This document shows positions 25,684 through 38,907 of a stretch of 47,234 bases of DNA, piece by piece (positions within the stretch are counted from its first letter, which is position 1; every line of letters starts with the position of its first letter). Origin of the DNA: Glomus cerebriforme (Eukaryota; Glomeromycota; Glomeromycetes; Glomerales; Glomeraceae); assembly GCA_003550305.1 (NCBI GenBank), contig QKYT01000139.1, positions 57,696 through 104,929 on the forward strand, read 5' to 3'. The position numbers and the translations under genes were made by a program. The notes below the pieces were generated by a model. That model was not told the DNA's origin. It ran no database searches and saw only the letters and a program-made list of their open reading frames with translations.

Positions 25684-28600
25684 ATGTCTTCTTCAAACAC
25701 AAATAACTGTATAGCCCGAATTGCCAAAGTGCAAATTTATGATGGTATATATAGTTCTAATAATGATTATAGAATAGGGCTTAGTGAAAAATTATGGGAA
25801 GAATTAATTAAAGAAACTGTAGAAGACAAATCTGAAGGTAATTTATTTTTTGTTTATGCCAATTTTCTCCTCTCATTTTTACATAAGTTAAACTGTGTTT
25901 GTACTTACAGCTATAAGAGCGACGCTTAAACTTTATATTTGTGTTTCTATTACATCTTTGGACCTATATTTGAAAAATCCGCTCAGAACACAAAAGCAAA
26001 AACCATTAATTTCTTCAATTATTACATACGCAAGTTTGCAATATCCTGACAGATTTGAAGATACTCCCGAAGTACGAAACAATAATAATTATTATTTCTG
26101 TTTAATGAAAAAAATTAAATAAATGTGTTATCTTCCTTAGGAGCATGTTTGTTATGTATCGAATGATTTCGTAAAACAAAATAATTTGAGAGATGGAATC
26201 GAGGTAGAAATTAAAATTGCTGATCCAATTGAATTAGAAGAAGTAATTATTGGTGTTTTGAATAATGAATCATATGAAAATTTGATAAGAGGTTTGATCT
26301 TAATTTTTCATAAGAATTTATTTTCTTAAAGCTTTTTAATTTGTTTCTTATAATTTTATCATATTTTTATCAAGATCCTTCCGCAATATCAACCTATTTT
26401 TATTCATCCCCGCCTGTAATAGTTAGACAATCACAAATTTATAATTTTCAACCGGTTTCTATCTCCGTTTCATCTTTATTTTTAGTTAAATTTAAAGTTT
26501 TAATGTGCAATCCAGTATTACAAGGAATTATTTCAGCTAATACGAATTTCATTATAACTGATTTATCACAAGAAACTTTGATATATGATCATGAAGAAGA
26601 AGAAAATAACATTAGAAATCATGACATTGCAGATTTTGATTTTGAAGATTATTTAGATGAACCAAATATTTTAAATTTAAAGGATGATTATATGGAAACT
26701 CAATTAGCTTTACTTGAAGTTAACGGACAAGATGCTGGAAATGGATCCGAATCTGATTGGACGACTTCTGCATCTTCAATATCTTCTGATGAAGAATGTT
26801 TAGATAATGTAATTTCTATTTCAAGAAAATCTACTTTTACTCCTCAAATTTTATCATCTCCCTTTCCTGTTTCTTTAATACAACCTATACCAAAAGAAAG
26901 AGAAGATCCTGAGTCAATGGTTCTAATCAGTTTAAAAAATTTGGCCAAGTTGGGAATTCAAAGTGGAAGTTGGGTGAGAAATGAGTTTATATTTTTTATA
27001 ACCTTTGTATCGATACTTTACTAATATATATTAATATATTATGTTAAGGCATTAGTATCAGGTCCCATTAATGAGAAAACTAGGTTATGCAAAGTTTATG
27101 CTATTGATATTACATCGTCAATTACAAAGTATTTATTATAGTTATTATTATTTTGTTTATTAATTTTGTAAAAAAATGTAATATATTAAGAACTTATTTA
27201 TTACATCCTTTAATTAATGTTTTTCATTTAGATTTTCATATCCTCCTGCTTATATTTCACCATTACTTTATTTTAATCTTGGATTTTCTGATACAAATAA
27301 TTCTGAACAGTTATTCGTTCAGCCAGCTATCAGAATGCAATCTTCACCTCCAGTGGCTAAATATTTAGTTGTTGCTAGAATAGCTTTTCCAAATTGTACA
27401 GATAGATTTATCTATAATGCCAGTATAGATGGCTTAGAAAGGTGGTTTGAAGAGGCTGATAGAATAGTTTGTGAAGGGGATATATTCTCTATTTCTATAG
27501 ACGGTGAGTATTAATTTTGTTATTGATTATTGTAAATAATATAATTACTTAATGATTTTATAAATTTAGAGGAAGCTGCAAGATTAAGGCCACAAAAAGT
27601 TGAGGGTGATATTGAGACTTTAGAAGATATTAAAGTAGCTACTGCTCCATTAAAATCAACAACTGCTGTCTATTTTAAAATTTCCAAATTGAAACCTAAA
27701 AATAAGAAAAAAATAATGATGTGTGGATATGGTAGATTAGTGGATACCAAATTAACTAGAATTGAACAAGTAGGAATGGTACATTCCAGAATTCCTGTTG
27801 TAAAACAATATTTTGGAATCAATTCCGAAATTCCAAAATTACCATTTTCTAATTCAATATTGACATCACCTGGAACGCCTTATGCTAAACTTTATGATCT
27901 TATTTCATCTTGTCTTCATCCAAATGCTGCAACACTTAAACTTAGTTGTACAGTTATTTTGAATGGTCCTCGAGGTTGTGGAAAGAAAACAACAGTTTAT
28001 TGGGTTGCGGAATCAGTTGGCGTGCATGTTTTCGAAGTTAATTGTTTTGATTTCGCAGGAGAGACTGATGCAAAAACAGAAACATCACTTCGTATGAGAT
28101 TAGATAAAGCGGTAACATGTTCTCCGTGTGTATTCTTATTACGACATGTTGATGCATTAGCTAAGAAAAGTGCTGTTCTTGAAACTGGTCAAGAACCAAC
28201 CATTTCAACTATCTTGAAAGATTGTTTCAAACAGCTTATAACAAATTTTCAGAATATAGGATACCCTGTGTTGGTTGTAGGTACAACGGGAGATATTGAC
28301 AAAATCCCTGCAAGTGTAATAGGATGTTTTAGACATGATATTTCTTTTGAAGCACCTTCTGAACCTGCAAGGTTAGCTATATTAGAACAATTAACATCCG
28401 ATATACCTTTAGCTCCAGATGTTTCATTATCATCATTGGCAACACAAACTGCTGCACTCGTTCCTAAAGATTTGGTCGATCTAGTTGCAAGAGCTGGATT
28501 GGCATCGCTTGAACGGGTTGAAGTTTCTTTGAAAAAGACAAATCAAAATGTAAAAGATATAGACATTGTTCAAGCTGGAATCGCTTTAACAGCCGCGGAT

Positions 28601-30003
28601 TTTGAGAACGCTCTTAATAAAGCAAGAGCATCATATTCTGATAGTATAGGAGCACCAAAAATTCCTAATGTTACTTGGGATGATGTTGGAGGTCTTGCGG
28701 ATGTAAAAAATGATATTTTAGATACAATCCAATTACCTTTAGAACATCCAGAATTATTTGCAATCGGAATGAAAAAAAGATCAGGAATTTTACTTTATGG
28801 ACCACCTGGTACAGGAAAAACACTTCTTGCTAAAGCAGTTGCGACTTCATGTTCTTTAAATTTTTTTTCGGTTAAAGGACCAGAATTACTTAATATGTAT
28901 ATCGGTGAATCTGAGGCAAATGTTCGAAGAGTTTTTCAACGTGCTCGAGATGCTAAACCATGTGTTATATTTTTCGATGAGTTGGATTCTGTTGCACCTA
29001 AAAGAGGAGAGAAAGGTGATTCAGGTGGTGTAATGGATAGAATTGTTAGTCAACTTTTAGCTGAGTTGGATGGAATGGGTCAAGGTGGAGGTGCAGAAAA
29101 CGTGTTTGTAATCGGTGCAACTAATCGCCCGGATTTATTGGATCCAGCATTACTAAGACCCGGGAGGTAAGTTATTAAAAATATTCTTTTTCCAAAACTA
29201 TAATATTAATTTTAATTTTAACATCATGTTTTATTCAATTAGATTTGATAAACTTCTTTATCTTGGAGTAAGTCAAGATCATGAATCACAACTTAAAATA
29301 ATTCAAGCATTAACAAGAAAGTATGTAATTATTATTATTTTTTATTCATACTTAATATAAAAATAAATTCCTTAAAATTTCTTTTTTTTGTTTAGGTTCC
29401 GTTTACATCCTTCATTAGACCTTAGAGCTGTCGCAAAGAAATGTCCATTCAACTATACGGGTGCAGATTTTTATGCACTTTGTTCAGATGCAATGTTAAA
29501 GGCAATGTCAAGAACAGCTGAAGCTATAGAAACCAAAGTTGGTACGTAATATAATAGTAATTTTTTACATTTCATTTCCATTAATTTATAATTTATTTAA
29601 ATATTATTTAGTTGAAATTAATACCAATCCATCATCAAAATTTCCTAAACCTATTAATTCACAATATTATCTTAATCATCTTGCTACACCTGAGGATACT
29701 TTGGTCGAAGTTAATCAAAATGATTTTGAAAGAGCTTTAGCTGAATTAATACCTTCAGTCTCCGAAAAAGAATTAGAACATTATAAAATGGTAAAAATGA
29801 GATTTACTCAACAAGAAGCAAAAAAATTTGAAAGAAACGATAATAACAAGTTACAAAATTCGCTTGGATATGAAAAAAATATGGTTGAAGAATATTATAA
29901 TATAAATAATAATATTGGCGGTGGAAGTGTTACTACTGAGTTTATTGGAAGTGATCATGAAAAATCTCAAGAGGATAAAAAAGGTAAAGCAAAAGTTGGT
30001 TAA
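25684..30003 (+). CDS. PEX6: peroxisomal biogenesis AAA ATPase PEX6, 1209 aa, 10 exons
   Basis: PEX6 forms the PEX1-PEX6 ring at the peroxisome that extracts ubiquitinated PEX5 for recycling in matrix-protein import. Exons are 25684-25837, 25911-26071, 26141-26291, 26375-26973, 27049-27128, 27232-27503, 27570-29166, 29243-29320, 29396-29541 and 29612-30003, totalling 1210 codons. The D1 ATPase is degenerate: Walker A GPRGCGKK (605-612) lacks the usual Thr/Ser, and Walker B VFLLRHVD lacks Asp-Glu. D2 is canonical, with GPPGTGKT (883-890), VIFFDELD near 938-945 and a [18 protein letters not shown] motif. This inactive-D1, active-D2 pattern is known for PEX6. The third intron uses a weak GTTTGA donor. 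The C-terminus beyond D2 is hydrophilic. Confidence 0.94.
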
Positions 30004-30910
30004 CTTATATTAGTTATATACAGTATTTTACTGTATATTCGTAGTAAGTTAACTCTGCATCAATACTTAAAGAAATCATCATAGTAAGGATAAAATTACT
30101 GCGGAGTTCTTTAGGGCACGTGAGATCACTAGGAAGTGATCGCTTGTTCTACACTACTATTGTATACAAACAACACATCAATAATTCTAGAACGCGGTAA
30201 TTAATAAATTAATATATATATTTAAATTAACAGCAAGTTATTACCATAATTAGATCAGAAAGTATCTAGAAATAAGTTATTCTTTTACAATAAAAAAAAA
30301 GGACATATTAGGTTAGACTTTAATCATTTTTATCGACATTATGTCTTACAACCCTTACAAACTCTCATCACCTGCAATTAAGAAACAATGTGAAATTTAT
30401 TAAATTGTTTCAAGTATTTTGTTTCTGAATGGACGACTTATCCGTAAATCCATTATAACCGCAGTTTTATGTTCTGTTTCAGAGATCTCCAAATTTATCC
30501 ACAATTAATCAATCTTTTACGCAATTTTTTAATGAAAGAAAATTTTACCAAATCCAAGACAAACTAAAATAAAATTAATTAAATGGTTTATTTATGTATT
30601 TGATTATTGGCTACTCATACATCATTCAAATGCTATATCAAACATCGTGTCCTACACTCCTCATTCTAAAAAAAATCACCCAATGAATTCTATTTATAAA
30701 GTTGCTGAGATTCTTTGTTTTTGATTTTTTTGTTCAAATTAACTTTAAAAAAAAATTCTCGTTACCGCCAGTAAAGTTTTTTTGCCTTCATTACTATTAA
30801 AAAAAAACTAATAATATTTTCAAACCCTTATTAAAGTGCTGGAAGTGGAAATTGTACTGAATCAATTATAAAAACATTTTTTTAATAGATAAATAAATTT
30901 AACAGTAATA
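30004..30910. other. intergenic, one small hairpin
   Basis: A 0.9-kb spacer between PEX6 and the Argonaute gene. A perfect 7-bp hairpin with a four-base loop (GATCACT/AGTGATC) lies at 30124-30141, next to a GCACGTGA element. The last few hundred bases should contain the Argonaute promoter. No ORF of note. Confidence 0.5.
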
Positions 30911-33900
30911 ATGGCTTCTGGAGCGACAACAGCAGCAGCAAACATTGGCATGGTCGTCGCTAAACGACCTGACAAACCAGGTATTGAAGGTAAAGTAGTT
31001 GAATTAAAATCCAACTTTATAGCCGTATCTCCGAAGGTAAAAAAATTTTATTAGAGATATATCTACCGTTTTTGGGGCTAAGAATAATTTGAAATTACTT
31101 TAATAGTTTAAATATCCGTCAGTGCACTATTATTCTTTTGAGGTCACTGATAGTAGAAGGAAAAAAGCTGGAAAGAAAGATTCACAAAAAGTGTTTGAGC
31201 AAATGAAATTGAAAAAGAAATTTGGGGTAAACGCTATACCAGTTTTTGATGGTGGTCAGGTATATTCAGTAAAACAACTTGATATAGGTCATAAAAAAGA
31301 AACAAGGAATCATGCGGTAATTATTGAAATACTAAATTAGGCTTGATTAGGCTTGATTAGGTTTGATTAATCCTCGATGGTTTAAAGAAATAAAATTATA
31401 AAAATTAATTATAAATTAAACTATACTAAAGGTAAAAGTTCCTGTAGACGCTGATGGTTCGGGGCGTGAAAAAGATTTAAAAGTCGAAATTAAATACCAA
31501 GGCGAGATTGATCTTAGTCCCATTGGAGAATATGTTAAAAAAGGCTCTACCAGAACTTGGGATGGAACTATTCAAAGTAATTTGACAGTATTGAATGCTT
31601 TTGCAAATAATAAAGTTCGATTATCGTTTTTATCTGTGGGAAGAAAAGCGATATTCCCGCCAGCTCGTGACAATAGGCCTATTTTTTTGTCCGGAGGTAT
31701 TGAAATGAAACAGGGTTTTTATCAGTCAGTAAGACCTGGATGGGGTAAATTTTCGTTTTTTTTAAAAAAAATTTGTGATTTAAAACTAATTCGAAAGAAA
31801 TGTTTTAATCTCACATTATTTTACTAAATCTTTCACAGGAACGCTTACGATAAATGTGGACATATGTGCTACCACTTTTTATCCTGCGGGTCCTATAATT
31901 GACATTATACCCAAAATCGTTAAAAATAAATGGGACAGAAATGAAAAATCAAGAGATGAATTACGTCGAGGTTTAGATAGGAGAGAAATTGATTGTCTTA
32001 ATCGATTTCTCAGAAATGTTATGATTTTCGTAACTCACAGAGACAATCGTAAGCCAAAACATAAAGTGTCTTATATAGATTCTCAACCAGCTGATCAAGC
32101 TAGATTCAAACAAGATAATAGGGATGTTACGATTGCTCAATATTTCAAAGAAACTTATAGACATACCTTGCAATATGGGCGGTTACCATGTATTGTTGTA
32201 GTTAAACCAGACAGGTCAAAATCATTTTTCCCTCTTGAAGTATGCGAAATATGTCCTGGTATGTGCATATATAGTAAACGACATTCATTTTAAAAATGAA
32301 AATTTTTATTTAATTATTATAATTGTTTATAGGACAAAGATATGAAGATAAACTTTCCGATGATGCTCGAAGGGAAATGGTTCAAAAAACCGCAATTAAA
32401 CCGTGGGAAAGATTTGATCGTATTGAAACAGCTATAAAAGATATTTTTCAACATAAAAGAGACGAAAATTTGCGTTCTATTGGAATGGATGTAGATCCCG
32501 AGTTTATCAAGGTTAAAGGTAATTACTAGAATGGATAATATTAATTTAAATAATACTTTGATTGATTTTTTTTTATCATGATATTGTGTTATTAAGGTCG
32601 CGTGATCCAAGCACCCAAATTGAACAATGGTACAGATATTACTCCGGAAGGAGGGCGTTGGGATTTGAGAAGGTTTATTAAAGTAATTGATTGAAACCGT
32701 TATCATTAATAAATTTATTTGTTTATTAGATTTAAAACTTGTATCTTTATTTTTAGTGCACTAGACTTTATAATTGGTCGGTAATGGTATTTGAAAACAG
32801 GAATTCTGCTCCTTTAGAAATGGTGAGAAATGCCATTAAACAACTATGTAGCTCTTTAAGTGAAAGGGGAATGGTAAGCATTAACGAAAAGAACATGTTT
32901 TAAATTTTATAATTTTACTTATACTAAGTTTTATAATAGGAAGTCTATCCAAATCCACCAATTGAATATGGCAATCCACAAGGCGGCTATGATAAAGTAA
33001 ATTTTTTTTTTAAAATAAACCGATCATCTTAAAATTCTAATATGTTATGTAATTCATCAATTATTTAACTTTTTTTTTTTTAATTTAGTCATTATTACTT
33101 GCTGCACAAAGGGCCAGAATAACGAAAGATAAGCCGGCCCAACTTATTGTCTGTGTAATTCAGAGAAAAGTTTTGGGTGCATCTGGTATTCACGCTATAA
33201 TAAAACGTATTTGTGGCACACAGCTCGGTGTAATTTCTCAATGCATTGTAGCCAACAACATGAAAGGTCCTAACCCTCATCGTTGGAAACAAATTTGCGG
33301 TAACATTTCTTTGAAAATTAACGGAAAATTGGGTGGTAAAAATAGTGTCTTGGCCGACCGGGAACTTAATTTTGGAACAAATAAACCGGTATTTTCTCTT
33401 TTTTTTTTTTTTCTTCATTTTTTTACATTCAATATTATATTCCTTGTTATATTAAAAAATTTTCCTTGTATTTGTAAAGTACATGGTATTCGGTGCCGAT
33501 GTTTTCCATCCTGGTCGTGAAGAAAAAGGACGACCAAGTGTCGCTGCAGTTTGTGCATCAGTGGACAAGACGGTTACAAGATATGTTGGTCGACACAGTA
33601 TGAATCGAAAGATAAAAAACGAAATTATTGAGAACCTTGAAGGCATGGCGGTTGAATTATTAAATCAATTTCAACGAGCAAATAATATACTGCCGTTCCA
33701 GATTGTGTTTTACCGTGATGGTGTTGCTGAGGGTCAATTTCAACACGTTGTCCAAAAGGAAGTTGAAGCACTTAAACGTGCCTTCGATCGAGTTTACGGT
33801 GAAAATGGAGAAAAGGGGCAGAAACCGCAATTAACGTTTATTGTCGTGCAAAAACGTCATCACGCACGGTAAGATATATTTTCTTACGAAATATTTTTGT

Positions 33901-34526
33901 TGCTATTCTATGCTTATAAACTTTATGCATTGGTATTTGTAGGTTTATGCCTGTTCAGAAAGTAGACTCTGATAGAAGTGGTAATTGTAGACCTGGTACA
34001 ATTGTGGATACTGGAGTTGTGGTACCTCAGGAATTTGATTTCTGTAAGCAACCAGATTCATACTTTAAATATATAATGAATTGTTATTCATATCTGAACG
34101 TATTATATTTTATTAGATTTACAGTCACACGCAAGTCCTCTCGGAACGGCTCGTCCTACGCATTATCATGTATTGTTAAATGAAGCTAATTTTCCTGTTG
34201 ATGCCATACAGACCTTAACTTATAAACTATGTCATTTATCTGCTAGGTAATATAATTAAAGTTTACGAATATTATCAAATATTTGAGATGAAATTTACTT
34301 ATAATTATATTAATTAAATTCTAGATGTAATCTTACTATATCGCATGTGACTCCGGTTCATTATGCTCACCATATCGCAAATCAAGCTAAACATTTTGTT
34401 TCATGGGATGGTGCTAGCAGTGGAAGATCCGGCAGTTCAGGTGGTCGTGGTGGTGATACTGTTCCAAATACCACCAAATGTGAGAAAATGAAATCTGAAA
34501 TTGAGAATGAAATGTTTTTTGTTTAA
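30911..34526 (+). CDS. Argonaute (RNA interference slicer), 878 aa, 13 exons
   Basis: Argonaute binds small RNAs and silences complementary transcripts. Exons are 30911-31036, 31107-31316, 31432-31744, 31839-32258, 32333-32518, 32597-32682, 32757-32873, 32940-32996, 33089-33388, 33480-33868, 33943-34043, 34117-34246 and 34325-34526, summing to 879 codons. The order N, linker, PAZ, MID, PIWI is followed. The PIWI catalytic set is present: D612 in GADVFHP (usually GADVTHP), E653 in NEIIENL, D685 in YRDGVAEGQF, and the His of THYH near 784-786. It is therefore predicted to cleave targets. The N-terminus is short and Ala-rich, with no long Gly/Arg extension. A Gly/Ser-rich insert precedes the end, which is MFFV. 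AM fungi carry many Argonautes, so I give no subfamily. The transposon-rich region begins about 1 kb downstream. Confidence 0.95.
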
Positions 34527-35493
34527 AGAAGCGGATTTTCAAATCATATGATTATTTACAAATAGCCTTTAATATTTACTTTTAAAATAAAATTTTTCAA
34601 TAAAAATTTTTTCATATATAAATAGGCAATTATAGATTTTATTAATATTATTATCAATCATATATTATTTATATCACTAAAGTCAAGTTTTTGCATTTTG
34701 TAAATTTCTTTAAATTTAAATAAATATAATTTAATAATTATCTGTTGTTTATTTTATCATATCTTTAAAAGAAAATTATTTTATATATATAAAATTCTTT
34801 ATTAATAACATTTAGTTTTTTACAGATTAAAAACAGATATACAAAAGAATACTATGGAAAGTAAATAGTAATACAGTTTACAGAACATTTACAGTATACA
34901 ACTGGCCATCCTCTATTAGTGTAAAATTAACAGCTATTTTTATAGCTTTATTAATTATTTCTTACAAATTGATAAAAAGATAATATATTTACTAATAGTT
35001 AAGCTTCAGAAAAACAGAAAGCATATAAATCTAAAAATTAATTCTATTATAATATTAGATCTATATTAGTTAAAATGATAAATTTAATTAATAGTAAGAA
35101 TTTATCAATCAATTTTATTAAAGTTAAAGAATATAGCAAAAACTTAAAAATGATAAAACTAATAAACTGAATCTAAATAAATAAAATATATATATATACT
35201 GTATGTTGTTGTGCCTCAAATTGATTCTTGCCTCAGATTAACACTAACCAATTGGATATAACAATTTATATACTGTCATCCCCTTCTATAGTCACATCCC
35301 TCAGGATCACCAAATAGTGCACTTATAGAAAGATGTACCTATATTAAGATTTTTTACTATATAATTACACTGTGATTATAAAATTTACTTTATTATATAA
35401 TTTTAATTGCATTTTGGTTTATTTTAAGATTTATAGCTAATAAATAGCAATATAAGTTTTAGTTAATTTTTTTTCAAATAAATAGATGGCATA
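34527..35493. other. intergenic, no gene seen
   Basis: 3' flank of the Argonaute gene up to the proposed end of the Tc1 element. Two AATAAA-like sites lie about 60-80 bases past the stop codon. The remainder is AT-rich and featureless to my reading. Confidence 0.5.
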
Positions 35494-36012
35494 CTCTTAG
35501 GGCTCTGATCGGTTTGGTTTGGTTTGGTATTTGCCAAAACTGATACTAAACCAAAATTATCGGTATCGGTATCAGTAATTTACCAAAACATTCAGTTCAG
35601 TTTTTGACCAAACTGATACTGGTCGGTAAACACCGAAAACTGAACCGATTTACCAATTTTTTTTGTAAAAAACTTGTATTATCACCATTTTCAAAATGGT
35701 GCATGCAATGTAATCATCTGAATAAAAAAAAACTTGATTTTTTGCTAAATATTTTAAACTCAATATATCTAACACATCTTTTTCTAATGATTACCCAAGA
35801 TTTTCTAGTAATATTTGTATTAGTAGGTTCTCTTACAGCATTTTATTGAGTTTTAGACCAAGTTATTATGTAGTATTTAAAGTTTCTTTCGTGTAAAATT
35901 AGTGATTATTTACTGATTACCATGATTATTCCTGATTATTTAATTTAGTGCTGCTTTTTTTCTAATGGTTTGTACTTATAGTGAAGATTTGAAGTGAAGA
36001 ATTGTTTACTTT

Positions 36013-37414
36013 TATCATGATAGTTATAGTCAAAAAAAAATTGCTAGGTTATTACATATTAGCAAAACTACTGTTGATAAAATCTTATAAATATATGTAA
36101 AATAGTAACAGTAGTAAATCCTTAGCAGAGACCACGATATCATAAAACACTAACTCAAAATGACATAAAGGTAATTAGTTCAAATGAAAAAAATAATAAG
36201 TTGATGTATTTTTTAACTGCATTATTAATTTAGGTATTGTGAGAATTAGTTAAAGATAAGGTAGATTGGTATCTAAATAAACTGGTAGGAGAACTTAAAC
36301 TACAGATAGACAAACTAGTTTCTATTCCAACTCTTTGATGATTTTTAGTTTATTGTGGAATTAGTAGAAAAAGAATAAGCATGAAATTTAATCTATTTAC
36401 TAGGAAACGGAAACCATTTAAGTCCGTTGCAGTATCAAGATCAAAAACAACAAACTATTTGTTATATGCATTAAGTATTACACAATCTACACAAGTGTCA
36501 TGTGAGTGACGTGATCATGGCACAAGTGTTATGCCATTACACGATCTTCTTTTTTAGTATATTTCAGGGTATTTTTAGAAAAGTGTTACATAATCATGAT
36601 GTATTTTCAATAAAGGAAATAAAATTGATGTTTGTGATGGTAACAAAAATGGTGGATAAAACATTTTTTGTTAAGTCATTACAGTAAATAATCCTTCACT
36701 AACGCTTCAGACAATTATAATTATTTTATTATTTTATTACAGCTGTTATTATTTTTGTATAGTTACATCAAGTAACTTATGAATAAAATGAACTTCTTAG
36801 AAGTATATTTATTGCAAAAATTAGATGTAATTATAAATCAGAACAGCTTATATTTATGAATGAAGCTTCTAAAGATGAATGTACTTTATCTTGTGAATAT
36901 AGATATTCTTTTAAAAATACATTTGCAACTAAAAAAAATATTTTTGTACATGGAGTATGATATACAATATTGTCTGCTTTATCTTTACAAGGAATCATTG
37001 CTGTAGATATAATGGAAGGAAGTTGTACAAAAGAAAGATTTAAGGAGTTTATTATTTCAAATGTGATATGTAAATTTTCAATTGTAATTTATTATAAATT
37101 ATTTTTATTTATTTTTTTTTTTATATTAAATACCTCAAATGAATTCATATCCTACTGAACAAAATGTTCTCATACTTGATAATGCATAAATTCATCATGA
37201 TAATGATCTAATAGAATATATTAAAGCATTTGGTGGTCATGTTATATTTTTACCACTCTATTCACCTGATTTCAATCTAATTGAAACTTGTTTTTCTGTT
37301 ATAAAATCATTTTTAAAAAAATATAAAGATTTTATTCATTCATGTAATGATGCTAAATATCCTCTTTTAGTAGCATGTTTTAAATTACTTCACAAATGGC
37401 TATAGAATTTTTTA
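36013..37414 (+). pseudogene. Tc1/mariner transposase relic
   Basis: The N-terminal helix-turn-helix is readable at 36013-36090 (SQKKIARLLHISKTTVDKIL). A second segment at 36234-36350 reads VDWYLNKLV and PTL..FLVYCGI. The DDE core at 36850-37400 includes FMNEASKDE, LILDNA.IHH and LPLYSPDFNLIE. The first catalytic Asp is Asn (AAT, 36859-36861). In-frame stops lie at 36240, 36336, 36339, 36958, 37187 and 37403. Comparison with conserved family positions suggests Arg, Trp, Arg, Arg, undetermined and Trp respectively. Two intron-like gaps are present (about 36163-36233 and 37075-37135). Not functional. Confidence 0.85.
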
Positions 37415-37558
37415 AAAGTTCAATTTATATGCAATGTAAATAAAAATTTATAGACAAAAAAAAATAAAAATAAACTAAAGATATAAATTTAGCAAATGTA
37501 TATTTATTTGTAATGTTGGGTGATTTACAATTAGAGAAATTAGAGATGATTAAATTTT

Positions 37559-38794
37559 ATAATGTTATGCTGCAACTCTAAATGCTTTATGCCACCCAAT
37601 TTTGTTAACATCCAATTAGTCAAATTTAGCATCTGTAAGATCATGAATTTAATCTACAGTAATATGATCATTTTCAAAAATATTTTTAAATTCTATAAAT
37701 TCTTCACTATTATCCAAAGATTCATTTAGTTTAGTAAGAAATTCATCAAGAGATGGAACTAATCGTCTTAAAGGTAAGGATGGTATATTGTTAGGGATTG
37801 AATTTTGTGTAAATGGAAACATTTGATATGGAATTGTAAAAAAAATTGGCATAGCATTAGTACTTGAGTTTGGAGTTGTAGGAGTAGATATTTTGTAATT
37901 TTTTTTAATGCTACTAGAATGTGAAAAAATTGGTAAATTTGGCATTTGAGTATTATCTGTGATGTCTCAAATCTAAAATAAATAAAATAATTTAATAAAA
38001 ATTAATTATTTAATAGTGAAATTTATAAAAAAAAATTACAATTTCTTTCACCTAGCACTGAAGATGTATTGCAGTAAGTTTTATGTGTTGTCCATTACTA
38101 TTAAAATAGGACGCATCATGCTGATCATACTTGTATTGCTCTCTTAATTTATGAATTATTTGTCCTTCTTGTTGTGAAATTGTAAAAAAATTATTTACTT
38201 TTGGTATAGCATTTTTCTTTTTATACTTTTATTTTCAGATTCTTCAGAATCTGATAAGATTTTCTAAAAGTAAAATAAAAATCAGAAATAATTTTCCTAC
38301 CAATAAGTAAAAGATAATTTTACCTTTCGCTTCTGCTACTTCTGCTTCTTTTTTAGAATAACTAAAACCACCATATTTTTCTTTTTATTTGATAATTTTT
38401 GTAATCTGAAAGAAATTTTTTATAATCTTAAAGATTAATCAATTATGCATCCATTCTTCCAGTTTTTTCTGGCTTAAATAATACCAAATAATCTGAATTC
38501 ATGATGTTTTCATCTCCAGTTAATTTTTCAATATAATAATGAACATCAGCAAGGATCTGCAAGGATGTCATCTAATAATGATACTTCAATCTCTAACTAT
38601 TTTGATGGTAATGAAGAACTAGTAAAAGGTTTTACTATCAAGTTAAATGATATACTTTGTTCTATTTCAGACTTTTCACTTATTTCATACTCACATTTGT
38701 CATCAGAATCATCCAAGTTAATGTTACTATTATTTGACTTATTTGAAGTAGTATTACTAGAAGTCTTTTTTCTTTGAAAAGTACTATGACACAT
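37559..38794 (-). pseudogene. relic of a SAM-like-domain protein common in Rhizophagus
   Basis: Read 5' to 3' on the minus strand: an acidic Ser/Asn-rich piece (38794-38597), a segment with VHYYIEKLTGDENI then DYLVLFKPEKTG, a Lys-rich MVVLVILKKK piece near 38340, a block with REQYKYDQHD, and a C-terminal SAM-like domain (37770-37570) with RLVPSLDEFLTKL, FIEFKNIF, ITVD, stop, IHDLTDAKFD and NKIGW. From memory this order matches a repeated Rhizophagus family of uncharacterised proteins. The TAA at 37649-37651 replaces a Gln I expect from that family. Other stops and frame changes are frequent. Exon limits are uncertain. Its role is unknown. Confidence 0.6.
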
Positions 38795-38907
38795 AGAAAG
38801 TGAATTTAAACTTTATGCTAATATTCAAGGAATACTTGAAATGGTTAACATTATTTTGAATATATTCAAGCTATTCAGATGGTAAGTCTGGTGAAAAAAC
38901 CTAAGAG

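Larger units (their letters stand above)
35494..38907. mobile_element. proposed Tc1/mariner element carrying two decayed genes
   Basis: CTCTTAGG at 35494-35501 is inverted as CCTAAGAG at 38900-38907, and both ends are flanked by TA, the Tc1 target duplication. Between them lie a Tc1 transposase relic (plus) and a SAM-like-domain gene relic (minus). The match is only 8 bp plus TA, and the subterminal sequences differ. The left side is a GGTTT/GGTAT word repeat (35503-35680). These ends are a proposal, not proof. Confidence 0.4.

Noticed and set aside
32317..32706. 129-codon minus-strand ORF
   Set aside because: Antisense to Argonaute exons 5 and 6, which have strong homology and splice phase support on the plus strand.
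33095..33646. Minus-strand ORFs of 107 and 64 codons
   Set aside because: Antisense shadows of the Argonaute MID/PIWI exons.
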